Notes: generated by a model from the sequence alone, not told the origin. Positions 27,215 through 36,908 are shown, numbered from the stretch's first letter. The stretch: 64,000 bases of DNA from Nocardioides cavernae (GCF_013410035.1 NZ_JACCBW010000001.1:992001-1056000), one strand, 5' to 3'. A program made the numbers and translations.

Positions 27215-27378
27215 GCCCCCATTTCCGGCCCCTTTTCGAGCGACACGCCGGACGACACGCCGAACGGCGTCCCTCCGGTGACGGGGTCCGGAGGCCCCTG
27301 GGGTCGCGGTTTGCATCTCCGTGCTGAGGACCCCCTACTCTATTTCACGGTTCATCCGCCCCCCGTTCGGAGTTCACT

Positions 27379-27996
27379 GTGCGTTTGAAGTTCCGTCCCG
27401 TCGACAGCTCGTTCTACGACCTCTTCAGCGAAGCTGCCGGGCACCTCGTCGTCGGAGCCCAGCTCCTCAGCGAGATGCTCTCCGCCGGCAACTCCAAGGC
27501 CGAGATCGCCCAGCGCATGCGCGAGGCCGAGCACGCCGCCGACGAGACCACCCACTCGATCGTGCGACGGGTGAACAGCACCTTCGTCACGCCGTTCGAC
27601 CGCGAGGACATCTACTCCCTCGCCTCGGCGCTCGACGACGTCATGGACATGATGGACGAGGCCGTCGACCTGGTCCTCCTCTACGAGGTCACCTCCCTGC
27701 CGCCGGAGACCACCCAGCAGGTCGAGGTCCTCCAGCGCTGCGCCGAGCTCACCGCCGCGGCGATGCCGTCGCTGGAGTCGATGGGCTCGCTCGACGAGTA
27801 CTGGATCGAGATCAACCGCCTCGAGAACACCGGTGACAAGTCCTACCGGCGGATCCTGGCCAACCTCTTCAGCGGCGAGTACGAAGCCCTGGAGGTCCTC
27901 AAGCTCAAGGACATCGTCGAGTCCCTCGAGGGGGCGATCGACGCGTTCGAGAAGGTCGCCAACATCGTGGAGCAGATCGCCGTCAAGGAGTCCTGA
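27379..27996 (+). CDS. DUF47 family phosphate-transport regulator (PhoU-like)
   Basis: A 205-residue all-helical protein of the DUF47/PhoU-related family, which commonly precedes PitA-type phosphate transporters and is thought to control them. Paired acidic residues in EAEHAADETTHSIVR and DDVMDMMDEAVDLV fit PhoU metal-binding helices. The GTG at 27379 follows CGGAG. It is 5 nt upstream of the Pit gene. GTTCA repeats near its start are discussed separately as weak candidates. Confidence 0.88.
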   Translation: MRLKFRPVDSSFYDLFSEAAGHLVVGAQLLSEMLSAGNSKAEIAQRMREAEHAADETTHSIVRRVNSTFVTPFDREDIYSLASALDDVMDMMDEAVDLVLLYEVTSLPPETTQQVEVLQRCAELTAAAMPSLESMGSLDEYWIEINRLENTGDKSYRRILANLFSGEYEALEVLKLKDIVESLEGAIDAFEKVANIVEQIAVKES

Positions 27997-28001
27997 CCCC
28001 G

Positions 28002-28997
28002 ATGGAGATCGGCATCATCATCGCCGTCGTCGTCGTCGCACTGGTCTTCGACTACACGAACGGCTTCCACGACGCTGCCAACGCGATCGCCACGTCGGTG
28101 TCCACCGGCGCGCTCAAGCCGCGGGTGGCGCTGGCCATGGCGGCCGTCATGAACTTCGTCGGCGCGTTCCTGGGCCAGAAGGTCGCCCACACGGTGTCCG
28201 ACACGATCGACCCCGGGCCAGGCAGCCACGGGCTGGTGATCGTGATGTGCGGCCTGCTCGGCGCCATCACGTGGAACATGATCACCTGGTACTACGGCCT
28301 GCCGTCCTCCTCCTCGCACGCCCTCATCGGCGGCCTCGTCGGCGCCGCGGTCGCGGCCGGGGCGAGCGCCAACTGGGCCGTCGTGCTGGAGAAGGTCGTG
28401 CTCCCGATGTTCGTCTCGCCCCTCGTGGCGTTCAGTCTCGGCTTCGCGCTGATGCTCGCGATCATGTGGATGTTCCGCAACGCCAACCCCGGCCGCGCCA
28501 ACCGCGGCTTCAAGGTCGCACAGACGGTCTCGGCCGCCGCGATGGCACTCGGCCACGGCCTGCAGGACGCCCAGAAGACGATGGGCGTGATCTTCCTGGC
28601 GCTGCTCACCGGCGGCTACGTCGCCGAGTCCGACGGGCTCCCGCTGTGGGTGATCATCGCCGCGGCCACCGCGATCTCCCTCGGCACCTGGTCCGGCGGC
28701 TGGCGCATCATGCGCACTCTCGGTCGCCGCATCATCCACCTCGACCCGCCTCGCGGTTTCGCGGCCGAGTCGGTGGCGGCCTCGGTCCTCTACACGACGT
28801 CCTACGTCTTCGAGGCCCCGATCTCGACCACCCACACCATCACCTCCGCGGTCATGGGCGTCGGCGCCACCAAGCGCCTCTCCGCCGTCCGCTGGGGCGT
28901 GGCGAAGTCGATCCTCACCGCGTGGGTGCTGACCTTCCCGGCCGCCGCCCTCGCCGCCGCGATCTGCTACTGGGTGGCGCGCGTCTTCCTCCCCTGA
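28002..28997 (+). CDS. Low-affinity inorganic phosphate transporter (Pit family)
   Basis: A 331-residue membrane protein with about ten hydrophobic segments. The two family signatures are clear: DYTNGFHDAANAIATSVSTG at the start and APISTTHTITSAVMGVG near the end, together with GLPSSSSHALIGGL. It would import phosphate (or metal-phosphate) in symport. GGAG lies before the ATG. It forms an operon with the DUF47 gene. It ends 140 nt before the convergent DUF559-like gene, with a palindrome of family C in between. Confidence 0.93.
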   Translation: MEIGIIIAVVVVALVFDYTNGFHDAANAIATSVSTGALKPRVALAMAAVMNFVGAFLGQKVAHTVSDTIDPGPGSHGLVIVMCGLLGAITWNMITWYYGLPSSSSHALIGGLVGAAVAAGASANWAVVLEKVVLPMFVSPLVAFSLGFALMLAIMWMFRNANPGRANRGFKVAQTVSAAAMALGHGLQDAQKTMGVIFLALLTGGYVAESDGLPLWVIIAAATAISLGTWSGGWRIMRTLGRRIIHLDPPRGFAAESVAASVLYTTSYVFEAPISTTHTITSAVMGVGATKRLSAVRWGVAKSILTAWVLTFPAAALAAAICYWVARVFLP

Positions 28998-29045
28998 TCC
29001 GCTGCGGCGACCTCATACGCCGCGCCGTACGCCGCGCCGTGCCGG

Positions 29046-29107
29046 GTACCTAGGGACGAAATGGACGACTTCGTGACCCGCTGACCCACCAGGACGTCCC
29101 TAGGTAC
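29046..29107. repeat. Palindrome family C, copy C1
   Basis: Perfect 13-bp inverted arms GTACCTAGGGACG (29046-29058) and its complement (29095-29107) enclose a 36-nt centre that holds a smaller fold (ACGAA...TTCGT). It lies between the Pit gene and the convergent DUF559-like gene. The arms contain the same core as copy C2 at 30.35 kb, on the other side of that gene. Confidence 0.8.
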
Positions 29108-29137
29108 GTCCGGGTGAGGCGGAGACGCCCCCTGCAT

Positions 29138-30217
29138 TCATGCCGCGGACCGGTAGCGCAGCAGACGACGGCGCTGGTGCGCCGAGAGCGCGCGGCGCTG
29201 CGCCACCGTCGCGGTGGGGACCCACCAGTCCGGCAGTCCGGGCAACCAGCGGCGTTGATGCGCCGGCCGTTGCTCAGCACGGGCGTACGCCCCGCGCAGC
29301 CGGCCGACGAAGGCCCCCCGGTCTGCCAGGTCCCCCGCCATCATCGTCACCCCCTCCAGCCCCAGGCGCCGATAGGCCGCCTCCTTGACGACGTCCGCGT
29401 GCCGCACCTCTCCAGCGAGGTGGAGCGCGCCGTCGTACAGGCCGTAGACGCCGGCGATCGGGTCGAACAGGTCCGGCGTGCCGACGAAACGCCCGGACAG
29501 GTCGAAGACGGGGTGGTTCGCCCGCGGTCGTGGCGCCCCTGCGTCCAGCTGCCAGGCGAGGCGCATGACCGGTTCCATCGGGGACCACGAGTTCTCCTCG
29601 AGCATGCAGAGGACGTCGCGCACCCGCTGGACGCCCTGTCGGATCCACAGCTCGCTCTGCGTGAGGGCGGCCAGCTCCTCGACGGACACCAGGTCGTCAT
29701 AGGCGGCCATCTCGAAGGCGACGATCGCCGCCTCGTCCGTCGCCGCCTTGCGCATCTCGTACGCCACGCTCCACCGGGCGCTCGTCAGGCGCACACCGCG
29801 CAGCCGGAGCAGCTCGCTGGGCGGCACCAGCTCCTGACTGACTCCGAGGAGGTGGCCCGGTCGCAACGTGTGCCGGCTGCCGAGGGCCAGAGTGACCGGC
29901 AGCAGCTCGGACCCGCGCCCCGTGCCCTGGAACCAGCTGCCGCCTGCCCAACGGAGGGACGCCCAGCCCGTCACGCCGCCGTGCGCGGGCAGTCGCGCTG
30001 CCGCCTCCACGATCCGTTGGTCGACCGAGACCGGCGTGTCGCTCGGCACCCAGGTGCCCCCGCCCGTACGACGGAACGCCCCAGATCGAGCCTGCCACGG
30101 TGTCGGTCCGTCCGGATCACCCCGCTTGCTCGGCCAGACCAGACCGGGCGGCAACCCTTCTTGCGGCCCGAGGCCGTGACGGGGTCGGGCCCCCTCCGTC
30201 CACGCCGGCTGTTCCAT
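29138..30217 (-). CDS. DUF559 / AbiEi-antitoxin-like protein with endonuclease-type fold
   Basis: A 359-residue cytoplasmic protein with an N-terminal basic and winged-helix-like part (GAFRRTGGGTWVPSD, RIVEAAARLPAHGGVTGWAS) resembling actinobacterial AbiEi-type domains. The C-terminal part (about residues 255-330) resembles the PD-(D/E)XK-like region of DUF559 proteins (PVFDLSGRFVGTPDLFDP, YDGALH...RHADVVKEAAYRRLGLE), but the catalytic acids are not all obvious. It may be a nuclease, antitoxin or phage-defence gene; function unknown. The ATG at 30217 is chosen over a GTG at 30280. It interrupts the phosphate cluster and has family-C palindromes on both sides, so it may have been inserted. Confidence 0.6.
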   Translation of the reverse strand: MEQPAWTEGARPRHGLGPQEGLPPGLVWPSKRGDPDGPTPWQARSGAFRRTGGGTWVPSDTPVSVDQRIVEAAARLPAHGGVTGWASLRWAGGSWFQGTGRGSELLPVTLALGSRHTLRPGHLLGVSQELVPPSELLRLRGVRLTSARWSVAYEMRKAATDEAAIVAFEMAAYDDLVSVEELAALTQSELWIRQGVQRVRDVLCMLEENSWSPMEPVMRLAWQLDAGAPRPRANHPVFDLSGRFVGTPDLFDPIAGVYGLYDGALHLAGEVRHADVVKEAAYRRLGLEGVTMMAGDLADRGAFVGRLRGAYARAEQRPAHQRRWLPGLPDWWVPTATVAQRRALSAHQRRRLLRYRSAA

Positions 30218-30345
30218 GCCGCGACCCTCGCGGGGGCCGTACGACGTGGCGAGCGGCTCTCCACAGGAGCCGCACGCCACCTTCGTGCGGGGCTGTTGTG
30301 GACGACCAGCGGCCAGTGCCCGGCCATCGAGCGTCTCCCCACGGC

Positions 30346-30413
30346 GGGGTATCTAGGGACGACCTGGTAGCCCGAACCCCCGATCGGGCGACCAGATCGT
30401 CCCTAGGTACCCC
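30346..30413. repeat. Palindrome family C, copy C2
   Basis: Inverted arms of 30 nt (30346-30375 and 30384-30413; 27 of 30 paired) around an 8-nt loop, starting GGGGTATCTAGGGACGACCT. The outer part shares TACCTAGGGACG with copy C1. It lies between the start of the DUF559-like gene and the end of pstB. Confidence 0.85.
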
Positions 30414-30466
30414 GGCACGCAGACCAAGCCGGCTGGCCGCACGGGTGGCCGGGCGGGCGGAGGGGC

Positions 30467-31246
30467 TCAGCCGAAACGACCGGAGATGTAGGCCTCGGTG
30501 GCCTCGTTGTCCGGGTTGGCGAACATCTTCTGCGTCGAGTTGAACTCCACCAGGTGGCCGGGCTGGCCGGCGGCCTTGAGGTTGAAGAAGCCGGTCTCGT
30601 CGGAGACGCGCGCCGCCTGCTGCATGTTGTGGGTGACGATGACGATCGTGTAGTCGGACTTCAGCTCGTGGATGAGGTCCTCGATCGCGGACGTCGAGAT
30701 CGGGTCGAGGGCCGAGCAGGGCTCGTCCATCAGCAGGACCTGGGGCTCCACGGCGATCGCGCGGGCGATGCAGAGGCGCTGCTGCTGACCGCCCGAGAGA
30801 CCCATGCCGGGCTTGGCGAGGCGGTCCTTGACCTCGTTCCAGAGGTTCGCGCCCTTGAGGGAGCGCTCGACGATGTCGTCGGCCTCGGACTTCTTCATCT
30901 TCTTGGCGTTCAGGCGGTTGCCGGCGAGGACGTTCTCGTAGATGGACATCGTCGGGAACGGGTTGGGCCGCTGGAAGACCATGCCGATCTGGCGGCGCAC
31001 GGCGACGGGGTCGATGGCGGAGTCGTAGAGGGACTGCCCGTCGACGGTCACCTTGCCCTCGACGCGGGCGCCGGGGATGACCTCGTGCATGCGGTTCAGC
31101 GAGCGCAGGACGGTCGACTTGCCGCAGCCGGACGGGCCGATGAAGGCCGTCACGGACCGCGCGCGGACGTGCATGTTGACGCCCTGCACGGCGAGGAAGT
31201 CGCCGTAGTAGATGTCGAGGTCGGAGACGTCGATGCTCTTGGCCAT
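30467..31246 (-). CDS. pstB: Phosphate ABC transporter ATP-binding protein
   Basis: A 259-residue ABC ATPase with Walker [10 protein letters not shown], the signature LSGGQQQR, Walker [14 protein letters not shown] and the H-loop VTHNMQQA. It powers high-affinity phosphate import by PstSCA. It is the last gene of pstSCAB. The ATG at 31246 has GTCACCCCC upstream, a weak ribosome-binding site. Confidence 0.95.
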   Translation of the reverse strand: MAKSIDVSDLDIYYGDFLAVQGVNMHVRARSVTAFIGPSGCGKSTVLRSLNRMHEVIPGARVEGKVTVDGQSLYDSAIDPVAVRRQIGMVFQRPNPFPTMSIYENVLAGNRLNAKKMKKSEADDIVERSLKGANLWNEVKDRLAKPGMGLSGGQQQRLCIARAIAVEPQVLLMDEPCSALDPISTSAIEDLIHELKSDYTIVIVTHNMQQAARVSDETGFFNLKAAGQPGHLVEFNSTQKMFANPDNEATEAYISGRFG

Positions 31247-31287
31247 GGTGGGGGTGACTCCTTGGTCGGGTGGTGCTGGTCTGCGGC

Positions 31288-32373
31288 TCAGCGGCCGGTC
31301 TTGGGGGCGAAGGCCTTGCCGACGATCCTCGCGACGAGGTTGAGCGACATGACGATGATGATGAGGAAGAGGGCGGCGCCCCACACGCGGTCGGTCCAGA
31401 TCGGGCCGTACTTGAAGTGGGTGGTCTGGCCGAGCGACTGGAAGATGTAGACCGGCAGGGTCTGCACGGGTCCGGAGAACGGGTTCCAGTTCGCCACGCG
31501 CGCGGTGCCCAGGATCAGCAGCAGCGGCGCGGTCTCGCCGGCCACGCGCGCGATGGCGAGCGTGACACCGGTGACGATGCCCGCGACGGCGGTGGGCAGG
31601 ACGACCTTCACGATCGTGCGCCAGCGCGGGACGCCGAGGGCGTACGACGCCTCCCGCAGGTCGTCGGGCACGAGCTTGAGCATCTCCTCGACCGAGCGGA
31701 TCACCGTCGGCAGCATCAGCAGCGACAGCGCGATCGAGCCGCCGATGCCGAGTCGCGGGAGCGGGTCGCCGGTCACGACGATGAAGAGCGCGATGGCGAA
31801 CAGGCCGGCGACGATGGACGGGATGCCCGTCATGACGTCGACGAGGAAGGTGATGACCTTCGCGAGGCGGTTGCCCTTGCCGTACTCGACGAGGTAGATC
31901 GCGGTGAAGATGCCGATCGGGATCGCGATGACGGCCGCGATGGACGTCACCATGATGGTGCCCATGATCGCGTGGTAGATCCCGCCGCCGACGCCGAGCA
32001 GCGCGCGGCCGCTCATGTCGTCGTTGAGGAACGCGGGCGTCAGCACCGGCGCGCCACGCTGCACGACGGTCCAGATCAGGCTGACCAGCGGGACCATCGC
32101 GAGGACGAACGCGCTCCACATCAGCGTCTGCACGAGGGTGTCCGTCGCCTTGCGCGACCCCTCGACCGCGCGGGTCCAGAAGGTCAGGCCCAGCACGTAC
32201 GCGAGCCAGGCGAGCGCGACGGCCCCGAAGATGCCGACGCCGAGGAGCAGCGCGAGGGCACCGAGGGCGACCGAGACGACGGCGACGAGCCCGGGGGCCA
32301 TGCGCGGCATGGTGCCGCCGGTGAGGGGCTCGAGGTGGTCGACGGTGTGCTCGGAGTCGATGAGCGTGTTCAT
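31288..32373 (-). CDS. pstA: Phosphate ABC transporter permease PstA
   Basis: A 361-residue membrane permease. Two extra N-terminal hydrophobic segments (about residues 25-60) precede the six-segment core, which has the EAA-type loop [20 protein letters not shown]. With PstC it forms the channel for phosphate. The start overlaps pstC by 4 nt (ATGA). Confidence 0.93.
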   Translation of the reverse strand: MNTLIDSEHTVDHLEPLTGGTMPRMAPGLVAVVSVALGALALLLGVGIFGAVALAWLAYVLGLTFWTRAVEGSRKATDTLVQTLMWSAFVLAMVPLVSLIWTVVQRGAPVLTPAFLNDDMSGRALLGVGGGIYHAIMGTIMVTSIAAVIAIPIGIFTAIYLVEYGKGNRLAKVITFLVDVMTGIPSIVAGLFAIALFIVVTGDPLPRLGIGGSIALSLLMLPTVIRSVEEMLKLVPDDLREASYALGVPRWRTIVKVVLPTAVAGIVTGVTLAIARVAGETAPLLLILGTARVANWNPFSGPVQTLPVYIFQSLGQTTHFKYGPIWTDRVWGAALFLIIIVMSLNLVARIVGKAFAPKTGR

Positions 32374-33320
32374 GCCTTCACCTGTCCACGGGTGGCGACC
32401 CAGCGGCCGAGGAAGTTGACCGCGAAGGTCAGGACGAAGAGGGCGAGGCCGGCGAAGATCAGGACGTTGATCTTGAGCCCGGCGGCGTTCGCGTAGTTGT
32501 TGGCGATGCTGGCGGCGATGGTGTTCGAGTTCGCCGACGAGATGACGTCGAAGCTGATGATGGCGCCGGTAGCCGAGAGCACCATCGCGACGGCCATCGT
32601 CTCGCCGAGCGCGCGCCCGAGGCCGAGGAGGAGCGCGGCGACGATGCCGGAGCGGGCGTACGGCAGCACCGCGAGGCGGATCATCTCCCAGCGGGTCGCA
32701 CCGAGGGCGAGGGCCGCCTCCTGGTGCATCGTCGGGGTCTGGGCGAAGATCTCGCGCAGGATCGCGGTGACGATCGGTAGCGCCATCAGCGCGAGGACGA
32801 CGGACGCGGTGAGGAGCGTGCGTCCGGAGCCGGAGACCGGCCCGTCGAAGAGCGGGATCCAGCCGAACCACGAGTTGAGCCACTCGTAGAACGGCGTCAG
32901 GCGGGGCGCGAGGACCGCGATGCCCCACAGCCCGAAGACCACCGACGGCACGGCCGCGAGCAGGTCGACGAGGTAGCCGACGGGCTTGGCCAGCCGGCGC
33001 GGGGCGTAGTGCGAGATCACCAGCGCCAGCCCGATCGCGAGCGGCGTCACGATGATCATCGCGAGCAGCGCGGACAGGACGGTGCCGAAGAGCAGCGGGC
33101 CGACGAGCGTCCAGACGCTCGACTTGCCGTACGCCTGCTCACCGTGGGCGTCGAGCGCCGGCAGCCCCTGGATGAACAGGAAGATGGCGACGCCTGCCAG
33201 CAGGGCGACGACGAGCAGGGCGGCGCCGAGCGCAGTGCGGCTGAAGACCGCGTCCCCCACGCGGGTCGTCCGGGCGCGCTCCTCCAGCTGGGGAGCGGGC
33301 TCCTGGATCGCGGTGGTCAC
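32370..33320 (-). CDS. pstC: Phosphate ABC transporter permease PstC
   Basis: A 316-residue permease with six to seven hydrophobic segments and the EAA loop [20 protein letters not shown]. It follows pstS by 91 nt and overlaps pstA by 4 nt. Confidence 0.94.
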   Translation of the reverse strand: MTTAIQEPAPQLEERARTTRVGDAVFSRTALGAALLVVALLAGVAIFLFIQGLPALDAHGEQAYGKSSVWTLVGPLLFGTVLSALLAMIIVTPLAIGLALVISHYAPRRLAKPVGYLVDLLAAVPSVVFGLWGIAVLAPRLTPFYEWLNSWFGWIPLFDGPVSGSGRTLLTASVVLALMALPIVTAILREIFAQTPTMHQEAALALGATRWEMIRLAVLPYARSGIVAALLLGLGRALGETMAVAMVLSATGAIISFDVISSANSNTIAASIANNYANAAGLKINVLIFAGLALFVLTFAVNFLGRWVATRGQVKA

Positions 33321-33411
33321 TCTTGTCCTCCTGTGGGTCTCACCCGGGTGACGACGTGTCGGCAGGGGCCGGGCCTGTCGGGCCCGACCCCCGCCGCCGT
33401 GCTGGGTGGTG

Positions 33412-34554
33412 TCAGCCCGCCGAGATCGTGTCGACGATGGACTGGGCCTCGGTGCGGATCTGGTCGGTCAGCGGGGCCGAGCCGGCCTCGCTCGAGCCGA
33501 TCTCCTGGCCCTCGTCGCTGAGGATGTAGGAGATGTAGCCCTTGACGTTGGCCGCGGTGGCCTCGTCGCTGTAGGTCTGGCACGCGAGGAGGTAGGAGGT
33601 GAGGACGATCGGGTAGACGCCGGCCTCCTCGGTCTCGTGGTCGAGGTCGAAGGCCATGTTGACGTCCGAGCCCTCCTCGACGCGCGGGGAGACCTCGAAG
33701 ATCTTCGCGGCGGCCTCGGAGCTCGGGGCGACGTACTCCTCGCCCACCTTGATGTTGGCCTGGCCGAGGCCACCGGCCTGGCTGGCGTCGGCGTAGCCGA
33801 TGGTGTTCGGGGCGTCGGTGACGACCTGGACGACGCCAGAGGTGCCCTTGCCGCCCTCGCCACCGGCCTCGGTCGGCCACGTCTCGATGGCGCCGTAGGT
33901 CCACACGTCGCCGGCGACGGCGTCGAGGTAGTCGGTGAAGTTCTCGCTCGTGCCCGACTCGTCGGAGCGGTGGACCGGCGTGATGTTCTCGCTGGGCAGG
34001 TCGACGTCGGGGTTGTCGGCCTTGATGGCCTCGTCGTCCCAGGTGGTGATGGTGCCGGCGAAGATGCCCGCGAGGGTCTCGGGCGAGAGGTTGAGGTCGT
34101 CGACGCCGTCGACGTTGTAGATCACCGCGATCGGCGAGACGTAGTTGGGGATCTCGATCGGCTCGGAGGCGCACGTCTCCGTGGCCGCGCTGAGCTCGCC
34201 CTCGTCGTCGGTGAGGTAGGAGTCGGAGCCTGCCATCGGGAAGCCGCCGGAGATGAAGTTCTCGCGGCCACCGCCCGAGCCGACGGGGTCGTAGGAGACG
34301 GTCACGCCGGGCGCGACCTCGCCGAAGCCGACCATCCAGGCGTTCTGCGCGGACTCCTGCGACGAGGCGCCACCGATGGCGAGCTCGCCGGACAGGTCGG
34401 CGTAGTCGCCGCTGGTCTCGGAGGAGCCGGAGTCACCGGTGTCGGCGGACGCCTCGTCCGCCGAGTTGCCGCCACCACAGGCGGTGAGGGAGATCGAGAG
34501 GGCAAGCACGGCCACGCTGGGGGCCAGCAGCTTGCGGTAGGAAGTGCGGTTCAC
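33412..34554 (-). CDS. pstS: Periplasmic-type phosphate-binding lipoprotein PstS
   Basis: A 380-residue solute-binding protein. The N-terminus is a lipoprotein signal with the lipobox LTAC at about residues 23-26, followed by a Ser/Gly/Asp-rich linker. The phosphate-binding domain has the SGGGRENF-type loop and RSDESGTSENFTDYL. It captures phosphate outside the cell for PstCAB. The GTG at 34554 follows AGGAG. A PHO box lies upstream. Confidence 0.94.
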   Translation of the reverse strand: MNRTSYRKLLAPSVAVLALSISLTACGGGNSADEASADTGDSGSSETSGDYADLSGELAIGGASSQESAQNAWMVGFGEVAPGVTVSYDPVGSGGGRENFISGGFPMAGSDSYLTDDEGELSAATETCASEPIEIPNYVSPIAVIYNVDGVDDLNLSPETLAGIFAGTITTWDDEAIKADNPDVDLPSENITPVHRSDESGTSENFTDYLDAVAGDVWTYGAIETWPTEAGGEGGKGTSGVVQVVTDAPNTIGYADASQAGGLGQANIKVGEEYVAPSSEAAAKIFEVSPRVEEGSDVNMAFDLDHETEEAGVYPIVLTSYLLACQTYSDEATAANVKGYISYILSDEGQEIGSSEAGSAPLTDQIRTEAQSIVDTISAG

Positions 34555-34596
34555 TTCAGGTGCTCCTGATGAGTCTGATGATTGCTGACGTCGAGG

Positions 34597-34651
34597 ACGC
34601 TAGGGACGCCAGGAGAACGAGCACCGCGCCGACGGTGAACGAGGGGTGAAC
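34597..34651 (-). promoter_or_regulatory. PhoP (PHO) boxes and promoter of pstS
   Basis: On the minus strand two contiguous 11-bp direct repeats, GTTCACCCCTC (34641-34651) and GTTCACCGTCG (34630-34640), match the PhoP consensus of actinobacteria (GTTCAYYYRSS type). A third, weaker unit GTTCTCCTGGC is in phase two units on (34608-34618). TAGCGT (34597-34602) is the likely -10, so the boxes occupy the -35 region. Confidence 0.75.
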
Positions 34652-34781
34652 TCGACCGGGCCGGTTGGCGTCGGGAATCCGGGCGTGCGACGGCGATCAC
34701 ATGAACTCGTCCGGGCCGCCTTGACGGAGCCCGTGGGAGCGGACTAAAGGGCGGACCGGCAGGCGTGTCAGGAGGCGCCCG

Positions 34782-35639
34782 TCAGGGCTGCACGACCTCC
34801 GTCGCGACGACCCGGCCCTTGCGGTGGTGGACGACCAGCATCGAGGCCGGCTCGAGCGTCGCGTCCGGTACGCGGAGCGCGTCGAGCACGGTCGGCAGCA
34901 CGGGGCGGTGGGTGCACACGACGGCGTTCTCACGCGCGTCGAGGAGGCCGTCGACGAGCTCGACGACCCCGTCGACCGAGGCGTCCTCCTCGCTCAGCTC
35001 GTCGTAGGCCTTCATCGGCCAGCCGGTCGTGTCGACGTAGGGCGTGACCGTCTGCACGCAGCGGGTGCTCGAGGAGGTGTGGACGGCGGTGACGTCGAAG
35101 GCGGCCAGCAGCGGCACGAGCCTCTGTGCCTGCGCCTCACCGGCCGCCAGCAGCGGACGTGCCCGGTCGTCCTTCCTCCACCCGCCGCGCGAGCGGGCCT
35201 TGCCGTGCCGGAGCACCACGAGCGCGCGGGTCTTGCGGCGCAGCCGGCGTGCCTCGGCCAGGGTCTCGCGGTCGTAGGGATAGGTGAGCCGGCGCATCGC
35301 CGCCTCCCACCCCACCCACTCCACGCCGTCGATCTCGTCGTTGGGGGCGTAGCGCGTCACGTCGTCGCTGCCGACGACCCGCGCGACCCAGTAGTCGACG
35401 CTCTTCCAGCGTCCGTTGGACAACCGGTAGCGCTGCCGCGACAGGGCCGGCCCGAGGCGTACGTCCACCCCGGTCTCCTCGGCCACCTCGCGCACCGCGG
35501 CGGTGACCGCGTGCTCACCGGGGTCGAGCTTGCCCTTGGGGAACGACCAATCGTCGTACTTCGGCCGGTGGACGAGCAGGACCTCGTTGCCCTTGCGGGT
35601 CACCACGGCTCCGGCAGCGCGCACGTCGCGGGGCTCCAT
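34782..35639 (-). CDS. mutT1: NUDIX hydrolase-histidine phosphatase fusion (MutT1-like)
   Basis: A 285-residue two-domain protein. Residues 5-130 are a NUDIX domain with an intact Nudix box (GKLDPGEHAVTAAVREVAEE then TG). Residues 140-285 are a histidine-phosphatase domain with VLRHGKARSRGG, where the RHG motif carries the catalytic His. Mycobacterial MutT1 has the same two parts and hydrolyses 8-oxo-(d)GTP and diadenosine polyphosphates. Here it lies between pstS and a membrane protein, about 8 kb from ppk1. It shares a 45-bp divergent promoter region with the next gene. Confidence 0.88.
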   Translation of the reverse strand: MEPRDVRAAGAVVTRKGNEVLLVHRPKYDDWSFPKGKLDPGEHAVTAAVREVAEETGVDVRLGPALSRQRYRLSNGRWKSVDYWVARVVGSDDVTRYAPNDEIDGVEWVGWEAAMRRLTYPYDRETLAEARRLRRKTRALVVLRHGKARSRGGWRKDDRARPLLAAGEAQAQRLVPLLAAFDVTAVHTSSSTRCVQTVTPYVDTTGWPMKAYDELSEEDASVDGVVELVDGLLDARENAVVCTHRPVLPTVLDALRVPDATLEPASMLVVHHRKGRVVATEVVQP

Positions 35640-35684
35640 GGAAGTAGTGTCACACCGACCATCGATCCCCGAGGAGCCCCGTCC

Positions 35685-36731
35685 GTGCCGCGTCGCCTGC
35701 TGGCTGTCCTCGTCGCAGCGGTGGTGGTGGCGGTGGGCGCCGTCGTGGTCCTGCGCCTGCTCGGGCCGGGCACGCCGCTCGCCCAGGCGCTGGCGCGTGC
35801 GCCCGAGGCGACCAGCCGCGCCTCGTGGACCGACTGGGCCGCCGTACGCCGGGAGCTGGGCGCCGACGTCGGCCCCGGGTCGTCGGCCGGGGAGGTCGAG
35901 GCGTTCGTCGACGACGCGTTCGCACGCGACCTCTCCTCGATGTCGGCGCTGGGCACGTCGGCGGGCGTCATCCACGACGAGCTCGGGTTCTCGCCCGCCA
36001 CGATCGCGTGGGAGCTGCTGGCGCAGTCCACCGACGGCGCCGTCGAGGTGATCGGCCTCGGCGACCAGGCGGACACCGACGACGTGGCCGACCGGCTGCG
36101 CGCGGGCGGGTGGAGTGAGCCGGAGGACGACGAGGGGGTCTGGGTCGGCGGCCCGGACGTGCTCGCCGGGGTGGGCCCGGGGCTGACCCCCGAGCTCCAG
36201 CACGTCGCGCTGGTCGGCGACGACCTCGTGCTCGCCTCCGACCAGGTGCCCTACCTCGAGCGTGCCGTCGAGTCCGCCCGCGGTGACGCCGACGGCGCCC
36301 ACGTCCTCGCCCACCTCGCCGAGACGCTCGAGGAGCCGCTGGCCGCGGCGGTGTACGACGGGGCGTACGCCTGCGAGCACCTCGCGATGGGTCAGGCCGA
36401 CGCCGACGCGCAGTCGGAGGCCGACCAGCTCGTCGAGGCGGCCGGCGGGGTGCACCCGCTGTCGGGCTTCGCGATGGGCGTCCGGCGGGGCGGCGACGTG
36501 CGAGCCGTGCTTGAGGTGGAGGACGCCGACGACGCGGCCCAGGACGCCGAGGCCCGCGCTCGACTGGCCGCCGGCCCCGCACCCGGACAGGGTGGCGACT
36601 TCTCCGACCGGTTCGCGGTGGAGGCCGCGGCGTCGGACGGGCGCGAGGTGGTGCTCGACCTCGTGCCGGTGGAGGGCAGCTACGTCCTGTCGGACCTCAC
36701 GAGCGGTCCGGTGCTCTTCGCGACGTGCTGA
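35685..36731 (+). CDS. Membrane-anchored protein of unknown function
   Basis: A 348-residue protein that I do not recognise as a named family. Residues 4-25 form a hydrophobic N-terminal anchor (LLAVLVAAVVVAVGAVVVL), and the rest is soluble, acidic and probably outside the cell. It has no Cys-lipobox. The GTG at 35685 follows GAGGAG by 8 nt. It is divergent from mutT1 and probably shares that promoter region. A distant DUF3352-like similarity is possible but unconfirmed. Confidence 0.6.
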   Translation: MPRRLLAVLVAAVVVAVGAVVVLRLLGPGTPLAQALARAPEATSRASWTDWAAVRRELGADVGPGSSAGEVEAFVDDAFARDLSSMSALGTSAGVIHDELGFSPATIAWELLAQSTDGAVEVIGLGDQADTDDVADRLRAGGWSEPEDDEGVWVGGPDVLAGVGPGLTPELQHVALVGDDLVLASDQVPYLERAVESARGDADGAHVLAHLAETLEEPLAAAVYDGAYACEHLAMGQADADAQSEADQLVEAAGGVHPLSGFAMGVRRGGDVRAVLEVEDADDAAQDAEARARLAAGPAPGQGGDFSDRFAVEAAASDGREVVLDLVPVEGSYVLSDLTSGPVLFATC

Positions 36732-36746
36732 GCCGTCGCGGGCGGG

Positions 36747-36908
36747 TCAGTCCTGCGGCTTGCGCGGGGTGACGCCGAGGAGACGGTCGATCTCCTCCTG
36801 CGAGAGGTGCTCGTCGGACTCGCTCGCGGCGATGATCAGGGTGGTGGTGAGCTCGACCTCGCCGAGGAGGTCTCCGTCCTCGAGGGTCACGTCGAACTGG
36901 TCGTGCAC
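36747..36908 (-). CDS. Small acidic protein of unknown function
   Basis: A 53-residue acidic protein (many Asp/Glu, with EELxxSEQEEIDRLLG-like helices). The GTG at 36908 is preferred to an ATG at 36938 because AGGAGG lies 5 nt before it. It shares orientation with the cold-shock gene, whose terminator hairpin lies between the two. No conserved family recognised; a possible regulator or small structural protein. Confidence 0.55.
   Translation of the reverse strand: MHDQFDVTLEDGDLLGEVELTTTLIIAASESDEHLSQEEIDRLLGVTPRKPQD

Noticed and set aside
25010..27316. A 768-codon open frame opposite ppk1
   Set aside because: Antisense to a complete ppk1 with all catalytic motifs; no recognisable domain.
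27350..27382. GTTCA repeats near the DUF47 start taken as PHO boxes
   Set aside because: GTTCATCCGCC and GTTCACTGTGC are 22 bp apart with a poor middle unit, and the last one overlaps the GTG start codon downstream of the likely -10, so activation from there is unlikely.
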